Positions 1 to 6,336 are shown, counted from the first letter of the stretch. The stretch: 7,647 nucleotides of DNA from Deltaproteobacteria bacterium (GCA_003646585.1 QMLA01000040.1:1-7647); one strand, 5' to 3'. Program-made: numbers and translations. The notes: generated by a model from the letters alone, not told the origin.

Positions 1-576
1 CACAATCAATTCTTCAACAGGTGGAAGCCCAAGTTCTCCGATGTAATCAATCATCAGCTTTAGCTCATCGAGAGATATAGCGGATATTTCTTTGGACAAT
101 GAGTTTATAAGCAATTCCAGCCCTTTGTAATAGTCCTGCAGGAGCTTATGCATTTCATCTATTTTTCTTCTTATCCCTATCAGAAAGCCCGCCATTTCCT
201 CTCCGAGTTTCGCGAGGACGCGCCCTTGTGCTCCTTCTGCGTTCTGGGCTCTTATGCTCAAATTGAGGGAGGCCAGAAACAGCCCTTGTGTTAACTGTCG
301 GAATTTTTCCATGTGCTTCATTATCTCGGACTCAACTTCTTGCAATCTCACAGAGGCCAGGAACTCGTGGGTCGATCGAAGTCTGGGATTGACCTTCTCT
401 TTCAGGAGGGCCTCTATCTGGTTAACTATCGTCTTCAAATCCAGCTGCAGTTTCTCCATATCCTGCGAAAATTTGGAAAAAATCCGCATGATCTCTTCCA
501 CTTGTTTCACAACGGGGTTAAAGACCCTGTCGAGCTCCTGGAAGAAAAGCTCTATTTTTCCGCCCTCCTGAACCAT
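1..576 (-). CDS. Helical protein with degenerate chemoreceptor-like hairpin, 3' end cut by window edge
   Basis: An open frame of 192 codons without a stop runs from ATG at 576-574 off the left edge. It begins MVQEGGKIELFFQELDRVF and is almost entirely predicted helix, rich in Leu, Lys, Glu and Gln, with no membrane segment or signal peptide. Residues about 100-130 contain LASLNLSIRAQ followed by AEGAQGR. This lines up position by position with the hairpin tip of chemoreceptors (ALNAAIEAARAGEAGRGF), but most of the receptor consensus is lost. I infer a soluble receptor-like or decoy signalling protein that may bind CheW or a kinase; no family is firmly recognised. It overlaps the kinase gene by 25 bp, so it is probably translationally coupled. 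The ATG has no good ribosome binding site, whereas a strong one lies just inside the frame, so the start is uncertain. GC content (about 40%) is lower than in the cheW-MCP part. Confidence 0.8.
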   Translation of the reverse strand, partial: MVQEGGKIELFFQELDRVFNPVVKQVEEIMRIFSKFSQDMEKLQLDLKTIVNQIEALLKEKVNPRLRSTHEFLASVRLQEVESEIMKHMEKFRQLTQGLFLASLNLSIRAQNAEGAQGRVLAKLGEEMAGFLIGIRRKIDEMHKLLQDYYKGLELLINSLSKEISAISLDELKLMIDYIGELGLPPVEELIV

Positions 577-1487
577 AGCTCGACCGTTGTACCCTGATCT
601 GGACCGGCACTGTGTATGGAGATTTTGCCCTGCATCAATTCGACGAGTTTTTTAGAGATGACGAGCCCAAGGCCCGTCCCTTCGGGGCTGTAGCTGCTGA
701 ATACCTTAAAGAGGTGTGAGAGTTTTTCGGGCTCTATCCCGATGCCCGTATCCTCCACCCTGATGGACATTCCCTTTTCATCTTCGGCAAAGGAAACCGT
801 CACCCTCTTCTCCCCTTTTTCCTTCATGGAGGTGAACTTTATGGCATTGTCCAGCACATTCCTCATGACGCGGCAGAAGGCCTTCTTGTCACCGATGATC
901 CTCAGGTGCTCCGCTACAGACGAGACATTGAGTTCCACATTCTTCCTGAAGGCGTATCCCTTGAGGTCCTCAACTATCGCATGAAGGAGGGTATTGACCT
1001 TCAAGGGCTCAAGCTTAAGCTCCCTGAGACCTTCCTCGATGCGAACGTAATCGAGCAGATCGTTGACAAGGGCCGATAACTTAAGGGCAACAGAATAGGC
1101 CTTTTCGGCCAGCTCCTCCTTATGAGCCAGCTTTATCTCCCCATCCACATAAAGGGCCAGATACCCGAGGATGGAATTGGTGGCAGACCTTATCTCATGG
1201 GTGGCAGTGGCGAAAAATTCCTTGCGCTTCTCAAGCTCACCCTTGAGTCTGTATACCTCACTTACATCAAACCCCAAATAAACCCTGTAGCGATCGACCT
1301 CGAAACTCCTCCACTCGAGGAAAGGAGCCCTACTTTGCAAAATTTCCTCTTCGATACACTCACCAAGTAATTTCCTTTTCAGTGTGTCCTCAGCACTGCT
1401 GTTTGCAAATCTAACTACGTTCCCTTCCAATATGAGGCATGGGATTTCCATTTTTTGAATCACTTCGCGAAAGATCCCAATATCCAT
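552..1487 (-). CDS. Soluble PAS-containing sensor histidine kinase
   Basis: This 311-residue protein has no membrane segment. Residues about 10-78 look like a small PAS domain (CLILEGNVVRFANSSAED, ending near RVYLGFDVSE). A short coiled coil (about 79-92) leads to a HisKA-type dimerisation helix with THEIRSATNSI, where His97 is the expected phosphorylation site. The ATPase domain has the N box (RNVLDNAIKFT, Asn210/Asn214), G1 box (VEDTGIGI, 244-251) and G2 box (GTGLGL, 270-275), so it should be an active ATP-dependent kinase. The H box is unusual because the common LRTPL is replaced by IRSAT, losing the proline. It has no CheA-type Hpt, P5 or CheW-like domain, so it is not CheA. It starts at ATG 1487 after a strong AAGGAGGGC, 11 bp past the stop of the response regulator, and ends in TAG. 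The likely partners are the two adjacent single-domain regulators (inference). Confidence 0.93.
   Translation of the reverse strand: MDIGIFREVIQKMEIPCLILEGNVVRFANSSAEDTLKRKLLGECIEEEILQSRAPFLEWRSFEVDRYRVYLGFDVSEVYRLKGELEKRKEFFATATHEIRSATNSILGYLALYVDGEIKLAHKEELAEKAYSVALKLSALVNDLLDYVRIEEGLRELKLEPLKVNTLLHAIVEDLKGYAFRKNVELNVSSVAEHLRIIGDKKAFCRVMRNVLDNAIKFTSMKEKGEKRVTVSFAEDEKGMSIRVEDTGIGIEPEKLSHLFKVFSSYSPEGTGLGLVISKKLVELMQGKISIHSAGPDQGTTVELWFRRAEK
564..569 (-). promoter_or_regulatory. Strong Shine-Dalgarno-like AGGAGG inside the kinase/left-gene overlap
   Basis: AGGAGG sits near the end of the kinase gene, eight bases before an ATA codon (555-553) that overlaps the kinase stop as ATAG. The annotated ATG at 576 lies upstream of it and has no comparable site. 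It may be a real site for a non-standard AUA start, or simply the AGG AGG arginine pair of the kinase C-terminus. Confidence 0.4.
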
Positions 1488-1498
1488 TAAAGCCCTCC

Positions 1499-1861
1499 TT
1501 ACCGTAAATACTTTTTTATTTTTGCAATCAATTCATTAGGCAAGAAAGGCTTAAGCAGGGCATTATTGCAGCCATCTTCCATTAACTCTGCTTTAGAAAT
1601 GTATTCGGCTGTAAGAACTATGACCTTTGCATCCATTCCTTCCATTTCCCTCAACCTTTCCAGTAATTCCTTGCCCGACATTCCGGGCAAACGATAATCG
1701 AGAAGTATCAACTGAGGCTTTAATCCTTCCTTCAATAAATCTAAGGCTTCTTTGGCATCTTTGGCCCACTTGATCTCAACATCAGCAAGTTTGGTCAGGG
1801 CAATCTGAACGATTTCTGCATGTTCAGGATTATCTTCCACAAGCAGTATGAGTTTTTTCAT
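1499..1861 (-). CDS. Single-domain response regulator (second receiver)
   Basis: This 120-residue protein is a receiver domain only, with no output domain. Glu9 and Asp10 form the acidic pocket (LLVEDNPEHAEIV), Asp55 in LILLDYRLPG is the phospho-acceptor, Thr84 is in VIVLTAE and Lys104 is in LLKPF. The EDNPEHAEI start and DYRLPGMSG segment resemble receivers partnered with histidine kinases more than classic CheY, so it is probably a phosphate acceptor or relay for the kinase encoded next (inference). The frame is open further upstream to 1933, but ATG at 1861 is the better start: it overlaps the previous stop as ATGA, has GGAGG about 8 bases upstream, and gives a normal receiver N-terminus. 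GC is only about 40% by hand count, below that of cheW. Confidence 0.93.
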   Translation of the reverse strand: MKKLILLVEDNPEHAEIVQIALTKLADVEIKWAKDAKEALDLLKEGLKPQLILLDYRLPGMSGKELLERLREMEGMDAKVIVLTAEYISKAELMEDGCNNALLKPFLPNELIAKIKKYLR

Positions 1862-2217
1862 GATACAGCCTCCAGCATTTTCTTCAAAATGGCCATATTC
1901 ATCGGTTTCACGATAAAAAGGGTGGCTCCACAAAGAAGAGCCCTTTTCCGATCCTCTTCGGAATTCAGAGTTGTGACCAGTATAATGGGGACGTTTTTAT
2001 ACCTTTCGTGCTTTCTTATTTTCTTCGTAAAGGTGTAACCATCCATAACCGGCATGTTGATATCGCAAAAAATCAAATCGTAAGAATTCTGCAAGCACTT
2101 CTCATAAGCCTCTGCTCCGTTTTCCGCTGTATCGACGTCAAAGGAGAGGACCTTCAGAAGGCTCACATGGTAGTTTCTGACCACGAGGGAATCATCCACC
2201 ACCAATGCCTTCTTCAT
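1858..2217 (-). CDS. CheY-like single-domain response regulator
   Basis: This 119-residue receiver domain has no output domain and is about the length of CheY. Asp8 and Asp9 (LVVDDS) form the metal-binding pocket. Asp52 in FCDINMPVMDG is the phospho-acceptor, Thr82 is the conserved Thr/Ser switch residue, and Lys104 is in FIVKP; Phe101 takes the place of the CheY switch tyrosine. It is the best candidate in the window for the diffusible output of the chemosensory system, although a kinase partner could equally be the PAS kinase downstream. ATG at 2217 overlaps the cheR stop as ATGA and is preceded by GAGGAGG at 2225-2231, seven bases away. Its own stop overlaps the start of the next receiver in the same way, so three genes are tightly coupled. 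The gene is AT-richer than cheW and the MCP. Confidence 0.94.
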   Translation of the reverse strand: MKKALVVDDSLVVRNYHVSLLKVLSFDVDTAENGAEAYEKCLQNSYDLIFCDINMPVMDGYTFTKKIRKHERYKNVPIILVTTLNSEEDRKRALLCGATLFIVKPMNMAILKKMLEAVS

Positions 2218-3026
2218 TCTTCGTCCTCCTCTGTCTCTTTCTGATAGAGGATGGCCCCCTTGACCTTCACGGGCCTGAAGGTAGAGCTTATCCTTGACAT
2301 GGATTCAGCGTGTCCCAAGAAGAGATAGCCATCTTCGGAAAGGACATCGTAAAGGTGGGCTGCTGCTATGCGCTGTTCCTTCGTATCGAAATAGATCAGG
2401 AGGTTTTTGCAAAAGACAAACTCAAATCTTCCCAGAGATCTCATGAATCGCCTATCCAGGATGTTTCCCTCTATGAACTTTACCGCCTTCTTCAAGAGCG
2501 GTTTGATCTCCCATCCGTTGCCGTTTCGAGAGAAATACTTCTGCAGGTATTTATCCGGGAGTTTTGAGACGCTTCTGTCGCTGTAAATTCCCTCCTGGGC
2601 CCTCTTCAGTGCAACGTAGTCTATATCCACCCCGACGATCTCGACCCGGTTGAGATCACCGAGGATTTCATTTGTCACAATGGCCAGGGTATAGGGTTCC
2701 TCTCCCGTCGAACAGGGTATGCTCAGGATCCTCACCTTTCGTCTCCTGGCAGCCATTTGGGGCAACAGTTCGGCAAAGGCCTCAAGCTGGTAAAATTCCC
2801 GATAAAAATAGGTCTCATTGACCGTGCACTTGGAAACCAGTTCCCTGACCCTTTCTTGGGAGAGGCGCAGGGTCAGAAGATAATCCTTAATGGAGGTGAT
2901 CCCAAGTTCTTTCATATGTTGAGAAACCCGGTTTTCCACAAAGTACTTCTTCCTATCCTCGAAGTTAATACCGCTGTAATTCTTGATGATCCTCCTCAGT
3001 TCGTCGAAGGTCTCCTGGGTGAGCAT
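2214..3026 (-). CDS. cheR: Chemotaxis protein methyltransferase CheR
   Basis: CheR transfers methyl groups from S-adenosylmethionine to glutamates on chemoreceptors, in adaptation opposite to CheB. The 270-residue length is normal. The small N-terminal helical domain (about 1-70) is followed by TVNETYFYR (68-76), the SAM-binding loop CSTGEEPYTLA (105-115), the acidic GVDID (132-136) at the end of the second strand, FCKNLLIYFD (205-214) and LGHAES (237-242), all typical of the family. No C-terminal TPR is fused. The frame is open to a TTG at 3044, but ATG 3026 is preferred because GAGGAGG lies nine bases upstream (3036-3042) and it gives the usual start MLTQETFDELRR. It begins one base after the stop of the HEAT gene, and its own stop overlaps the CheY-like gene by four bases. 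The likely substrate is the receptor encoded first in the operon (inference). Confidence 0.96.
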   Translation of the reverse strand: MLTQETFDELRRIIKNYSGINFEDRKKYFVENRVSQHMKELGITSIKDYLLTLRLSQERVRELVSKCTVNETYFYREFYQLEAFAELLPQMAARRRKVRILSIPCSTGEEPYTLAIVTNEILGDLNRVEIVGVDIDYVALKRAQEGIYSDRSVSKLPDKYLQKYFSRNGNGWEIKPLLKKAVKFIEGNILDRRFMRSLGRFEFVFCKNLLIYFDTKEQRIAAAHLYDVLSEDGYLFLGHAESMSRISSTFRPVKVKGAILYQKETEEDEE

Positions 3027-3027
3027 C

Positions 3028-3849
3028 TCAGAGGGCCTCCTCAAGCAGCTGGTCCTTCACCTTTATTCCCTTATCCCTTATGAAGCTTTTGACCCCTTCG
3101 GGAATTTCCCCTTTAGCAAGGATTATGTCCTTAAGGACGTCCTCCACGGCATCAATTCGGAGGGCGTTCTCCAGGGCCTCTTTGATGTGCTCTTCGCCAT
3201 CGAGGACGACGATCGCCTTATAGAGCCAGTGCTTTATAAAGGGGTCTTCGACCCCCTTTACCTTCTTCAGCAGGACGGGAAGCAGTTCCTTCTCCCTACG
3301 GGAACGCACCACTTGGCATATCGTGCTTATCCCGTATTCATCCTCGGCCCCCTCCAGCAGCCCTTTAAGGGCTTCGGTGATCTTGGAATCGGGAGGCATG
3401 GGAGAGAGGTATTCCACCGCGGTGTACTTCACATTGGGCTCGGGATCCCCTGTCATTCCCAAGATGAGATCCATTGCCCTCTTTCCGCCAATGAGGGCAA
3501 GGGCATCCAGGGCGTATTTCCTGTCGTTGTAATCAGGGGATTTGAGCAGGGGCATCAACAGAGGGATGGCCTTCTCCCCGAAGGAGGCCAGGATCTCCAG
3601 GCACAGTGCCCTGGCCAAGGGATCCGGACCGTTCAGCAAATTCGCGGCCTCCCTCATGACCAGTTCCCCCCCTATCTGCTTCAAGCTCTCTGCACATGCC
3701 TCCTTTACCCCCCTGTTCTTGTCGGTGACCATTGCCCTGAAAAGGGCCCGGATCGTTTCCTCATCCCCGTACTCCACCAAATCCTCGGCAGCAATCCTCC
3801 TCTCTTCCGGATCCCCTTCAAACAACCTCCTCAGAAGCTCTCCTTTCAT
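3028..3849 (-). CDS. HEAT-repeat protein of the chemosensory operon
   Basis: This 273-residue soluble protein is made of repeated helix pairs. Units of about 30 residues are visible near 14-43, 44-75, 76-103 and 106-133 and become irregular beyond about 136. Typical repeat features are RRIAAEDLVEYGDEETIRAL, VKEACAESLKQIG and RKYALDALALIGGKRAMDLI, as in HEAT/PBS-lyase-like repeat proteins. Such folds bind other proteins, and no enzyme active site is visible. Its place between cheB and cheR suggests a scaffold or regulator of the adaptation enzymes, which is inference; I recall HEAT-repeat genes in some chemosensory clusters, for instance in myxobacteria. ATG 3849 is chosen over an upstream GTG-type start (3888) because GGAGGTG lies five bases before it. 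The first 32 bases overlap the end of cheB, and cheR follows one base after the stop, so expression is probably coupled to both. Confidence 0.9.
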   Translation of the reverse strand: MKGELLRRLFEGDPEERRIAAEDLVEYGDEETIRALFRAMVTDKNRGVKEACAESLKQIGGELVMREAANLLNGPDPLARALCLEILASFGEKAIPLLMPLLKSPDYNDRKYALDALALIGGKRAMDLILGMTGDPEPNVKYTAVEYLSPMPPDSKITEALKGLLEGAEDEYGISTICQVVRSRREKELLPVLLKKVKGVEDPFIKHWLYKAIVVLDGEEHIKEALENALRIDAVEDVLKDIILAKGEIPEGVKSFIRDKGIKVKDQLLEEAL

Positions 3850-4501
3850 CCCCCCACCTCCGTTTGATCTTGGCCAGGGCCTTCTCAATCTCTACGGGTA
3901 TGTCATACGAAGGGGCGATCACCTGAGCTGCACCGAGCTCCTTTGCTGCCCTCGGCATGCCGTAAACTACGGCCGTCTCCTCGGACTCCGCTATGGTGAT
4001 GCCTCCAGCTTCCTTTATCTCGAGAAGGCCCCGCGCCCCATCAGAACCGATGCCAGTCAGAAGGATCCCTACTGTTCGCTCGCCAAAAACGTCCCTCACC
4101 GAGGAGAAGAGCACATCGACCGATGGCTTAAAGGGGGTGTCCAGGGGTCTTTTGGAGAGCCTTATGCGGAGGTCATCTGTAACCATCATGTGCCAGCCTC
4201 CCGGAGCCAGATACCCTCTCCCCCCTTCAAGGGGCTGGCCATTTTTGGCCTCACAGAAGGGAATGGGGGTGTATCTATCGAGCCTCTCTGCCAAGGAAGG
4301 GGTAAAAGAAGGGGGCATGTGCTGGGCGATCAGGTATACGGTTTCGGGATCTGGATCGACTTGCTCAAAGATATCGAGCAGGGTCTTCGGTCCCCCTGTC
4401 GATACCCCCACTGCCACGGCAAAAATCGGGGCCTGGGCCCTTTTGGGTTCATGGACGAAATCCCTCCGCGGTCGAGCCCGTACAACCCTCTTTGGGTCCA
4501 C
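3818..4501 (-). CDS. cheB: CheB methylesterase domain (3' part of amber-interrupted cheB)
   Basis: This is the catalytic part of CheB, which removes methyl groups from, and deamidates, chemoreceptor side chains. The serine-histidine-aspartate triad is intact: Ser in VGVSTGGP, His in IAQHMPPSF and Asp in LLTGIGSDGARG, at residues 167, 194 and 287 when numbered on the whole frame. The frame is the same as the receiver part (4559-4900) and is separated only by TAG at 4559-4561; nineteen sense codons (LDIKKVASEIITKVKAAAK) lie between that stop and the first usable GTG at 4501. That GTG has no convincing ribosome binding site and would give a start inside the interdomain linker, so independent translation is doubtful. 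If TAG is an error or is read through, the product is a normal 360-residue CheB. It overlaps the HEAT gene start by 32 bases. Confidence 0.85.
   Translation of the reverse strand: MDPKRVVRARPRRDFVHEPKRAQAPIFAVAVGVSTGGPKTLLDIFEQVDPDPETVYLIAQHMPPSFTPSLAERLDRYTPIPFCEAKNGQPLEGGRGYLAPGGWHMMVTDDLRIRLSKRPLDTPFKPSVDVLFSSVRDVFGERTVGILLTGIGSDGARGLLEIKEAGGITIAESEETAVVYGMPRAAKELGAAQVIAPSYDIPVEIEKALAKIKRRWGDERRASEEVV
3855..3861 (-). promoter_or_regulatory. Ribosome binding site of the HEAT-repeat gene
   Basis: GGAGGTG lies five bases before ATG 3849 and inside the 3' end of cheB. It settles the start in favour of MKGELLRRLFEG over the longer open frame beginning at 3888. Confidence 0.82.
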
Positions 4502-4558
4502 CTTCGCTGCCGCCTTGACCTTGGTGATTATCTCGGAGGCGACCTTCTTTATATCCAG

Positions 4559-4561
4559 CTA
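4559..4561 (-). other. In-frame amber (TAG) codon within cheB
   Basis: Plus-strand CTA gives TAG on the coding strand between ...GTI and LDIKKV. Both flanks are in the same frame and both match CheB. At this place the family commonly has serine (SGSISLDI), and TCG to TAG is a single change. It may be a sequencing or amplification error, a recent nonsense mutation, or a recoded amber codon. The kinase gene in this window also ends in TAG, whereas most other genes end in TGA. Confidence 0.9.
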
Positions 4562-4900
4562 GATGGTCCCCGAGGGTTTGGGCACATAATCCACTGCCCC
4601 AAGATCCAACACCTGCATCGTTATAGGGGCCTCTTCCTGGGTCAGGGAGGAGACCACCACCACGGGCTTGGGCTTCATCTCCATGATCCTCTTCAGCGTC
4701 TCCACCCCGTCCATCACCGGCATATTCAGGTCGAGGGTTATCACATCGGGATCCAGCTGCTCGAGCTTCTCCAAGGCATCGCGCCCGTCCCTGGCCCGAG
4801 CAATGACCTTGATGTCGGGATCGGACTCGAGGATCTCGGATATGGCCTTTCGCATAAAGGCCGAATCATCGACCACCAGAACCCTGACCTTCTTCCCCAC
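4559..4900 (-). CDS. cheB: CheB receiver domain (5' part of amber-interrupted cheB)
   Basis: This 113-residue receiver domain is the regulatory half of CheB. Asp11 and Asp12 (LVVDDSAFMRKAI), Asp57 in ITLDLNMPVMDG (phospho-acceptor), VVVSSLT and Lys108 in DYVPKPSG are all present; phosphorylation would relieve inhibition of the methylesterase. DDSAFMRK and VSSLT are typical of CheB rather than CheY. The frame stops at TAG exactly where the family usually reads PSGSISLDI; here SGTI is followed by the stop and then LDIKKV. As written, the product would be a receiver domain alone. The start is GTG at 4900, the only option because an in-frame TGA lies just upstream, and it has AAGGAGG six bases before it. 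It overlaps the end of the CheW gene by 35 bases, which suggests translational coupling. Confidence 0.85.
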   Translation of the reverse strand: MGKKVRVLVVDDSAFMRKAISEILESDPDIKVIARARDGRDALEKLEQLDPDVITLDLNMPVMDGVETLKRIMEMKPKPVVVVSSLTQEEAPITMQVLDLGAVDYVPKPSGTI

Positions 4901-6323
4901 CTCCCTCCTCCTTCAGCACGCGCAGCTTCTCTCTATGGGCCTCACCGAGGAGCCTCTCGATGTTGATGATCAGGATGAGACCTCCCTCCCGCTTTATCGC
5001 CCCCGAGAAGGCCTGGGCGGCTTCCCTTGCCACCTCACCCAGAGGGGAAATGTCTCCCTGGCTCACCCTGAGGATCCCCTTGATCTCCTTCACCAAGAGC
5101 CCGGCCTCTGTCTCACCCAGATGCGTCACGATCACCCGCCTGCACTCCCCGGGATCGACATCCAGTTCCAGGAGCTTGGCCAGGGAGATTATGGGAAGGA
5201 CCTCGCCCCTTAGGTTCATCACCCCTTGCACGAACTCGGGGGCCTTGGGCACCGGTATTATTTGCTCCGCGTTTACCGCCTCCTTGACGACCTCAATGGG
5301 AAGGGCCAATGGATCTGAACCCAAGCTGAACCACACAAACATCCTCTTTTGCTCATGCTCCTTGGACTGCATCTCTTCCCCCTCCGTTCCTTCCTTAGGG
5401 GTTACTCCGTGCAGCTCGACAAAGGGTTCCGGATCGAGGAAATGCACGAGGCGTTTTCCCCCATCGAGTTTTATGATCCCCTGAAGGATCTTCCCGTGCT
5501 GCGGATCCAGACAGCTGGGCGGTGGCATTATGTCCCCTTCCCTGACCTTCCTGATTTCATTGGCCGAATCCGCTTCAAGCCCAACTTCCGCACCTCCCTT
5601 CTGGAGGACGATCACCCGTCCCCGCGAAGCCTTAGATTCCGAGCCGAGAAAGCGCCCGATGGATATCAGGGGAATGACCTTCCCCCTGATGGAAAATAGT
5701 CCCAGAACGTATGGGGGAGCCGAAGGCACGGGAACCACCCTCTCGGGATATTCCACTATTTCCTTCACCTCAGAAACCGAAACCCCGTAAAGGTCTCCTC
5801 CTGCCTGAAAGATCAAAACGCTTATGCCGCCGTTTGCCTCCCGCTCGGTCCCCGAAGGAGCCCTCCCCTCGGCGACGGTCTCTGCAGCTTTTTTGCGACG
5901 TTCCCCCTTCCTGGTTCCCGACCCCACCAGTTTCTTCACGTTGAGGAAGGCGACCAAATTGTCGTCCTCCGAGTAAACCTTGGAGATATACCTCTTGTTG
6001 ACCTCCTTGCCCAAGGCCGATGTATCCCTGAGGTCTTCTTCCCTTACTTCGATTATCCTCTCGACTTCTGCCACCAAGAAACCCACGGCTTCGCCTTCTA
6101 CCTGGCTTATCAGGACCTTCTTGCCCTCCTCATCTCTGTCCCAAAGGAGCCTGGCCAGGCTCACAATGGGAAGACATTCGCCCCGGAGGTTCGCTATCCC
6201 CTTCACATATTCGGGAGCCTTAGGGACGGGGAAGACCTTCGGGCAGTTGACCACCTCTTTGACATCCTCCATGAAAAACCCGAAGACCTCCCCCCCACAG
6301 CTAACCGTTATGGCCTTCTTCAT
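4866..6323 (-). CDS. Chemotaxis scaffold with three CheW domains
   Basis: CheW adaptors link chemoreceptors to CheA in the array. This 485-residue protein carries three CheW domains in a row: about residues 1-133, 167-304 and 327-459, joined by charged linkers (about 134-166 and 305-326). Each has the signature around the receptor-binding Arg: KGIANLRGECLPIVSL (41-56), LGLFSIRGKVIPLISI (207-222) and QGVMNLRGEVLPIISL (366-381). The first and third are clearly closer to each other, including FPVPKAPEYV and IPVPKAPEFV; the middle one is divergent. The tail ends in a Gly/Glu-rich stretch made while reading across the cheB start region. Multi-CheW proteins are known, and triple ones are less common. 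ATG 6323 is chosen over an upstream GTG (6338) because GAGGAGGT lies five bases before it. It starts 11 bases after the MCP stop and overlaps cheB by 35 bases. Confidence 0.95.
   Translation of the reverse strand: MKKAITVSCGGEVFGFFMEDVKEVVNCPKVFPVPKAPEYVKGIANLRGECLPIVSLARLLWDRDEEGKKVLISQVEGEAVGFLVAEVERIIEVREEDLRDTSALGKEVNKRYISKVYSEDDNLVAFLNVKKLVGSGTRKGERRKKAAETVAEGRAPSGTEREANGGISVLIFQAGGDLYGVSVSEVKEIVEYPERVVPVPSAPPYVLGLFSIRGKVIPLISIGRFLGSESKASRGRVIVLQKGGAEVGLEADSANEIRKVREGDIMPPPSCLDPQHGKILQGIIKLDGGKRLVHFLDPEPFVELHGVTPKEGTEGEEMQSKEHEQKRMFVWFSLGSDPLALPIEVVKEAVNAEQIIPVPKAPEFVQGVMNLRGEVLPIISLAKLLELDVDPGECRRVIVTHLGETEAGLLVKEIKGILRVSQGDISPLGEVAREAAQAFSGAIKREGGLILIINIERLLGEAHREKLRVLKEEGGGEEGQGSGGR
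4905..4913 (-). promoter_or_regulatory. Ribosome binding site of cheB
   Basis: AAGGAGGAG lies within the last codons of the CheW gene, with its core six bases before GTG 4900. An in-frame TGA just upstream rules out a longer CheB, so this site supports the GTG start. Confidence 0.8.
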
Positions 6324-6328
6324 GGAAA

Positions 6329-6336
6329 ACCTCCTC
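6329..6336 (-). promoter_or_regulatory. Ribosome binding site of the triple-CheW gene
   Basis: GAGGAGGT five bases before ATG 6323 is near-perfect and overlaps the MCP stop codon (TGAGGAGGT). It decides the start at 6323 over the GTG at 6338 and suggests coupling to the MCP. Confidence 0.85.

Noticed and set aside
254..597. Two short plus-strand frames near the left edge
   Set aside because: They are antisense to the partial helical protein on the minus strand, whose receptor-like hairpin and unbroken 192-codon frame make it the better explanation.
1862..1933. Longer start for the second response regulator
   Set aside because: The extra 24 residues overlap the end of the first regulator in another frame and add nothing like a receiver; ATG 1861 has the ATGA junction and a ribosome binding site.
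3818..4501. Independent esterase-only gene starting at GTG 4501
   Set aside because: Not excluded, but there is no ribosome binding site, and conserved CheB linker sequence (LDIKKVASEI) lies upstream in the same frame, so an interrupted single cheB is favoured.
4509..4543. Possible stem (GUCGCC with GGCGGC) after the cheB TAG as a recoding element
   Set aside because: Only six pairs, one of them a wobble, around a 23-base loop inside an Ala/Lys-rich linker; too weak to support a readthrough signal.
3542..4966. Long plus-strand open frame (474 codons) opposite cheB and the HEAT gene
   Set aside because: It lies antisense to strongly recognisable CheB and HEAT coding sequence, is rich in Pro, Gly, His and Arg without domain sense, and is a composition effect of the opposite strand. 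Several other plus-strand frames (for example 2983-3867 and 6678-7613) were rejected for the same reason.
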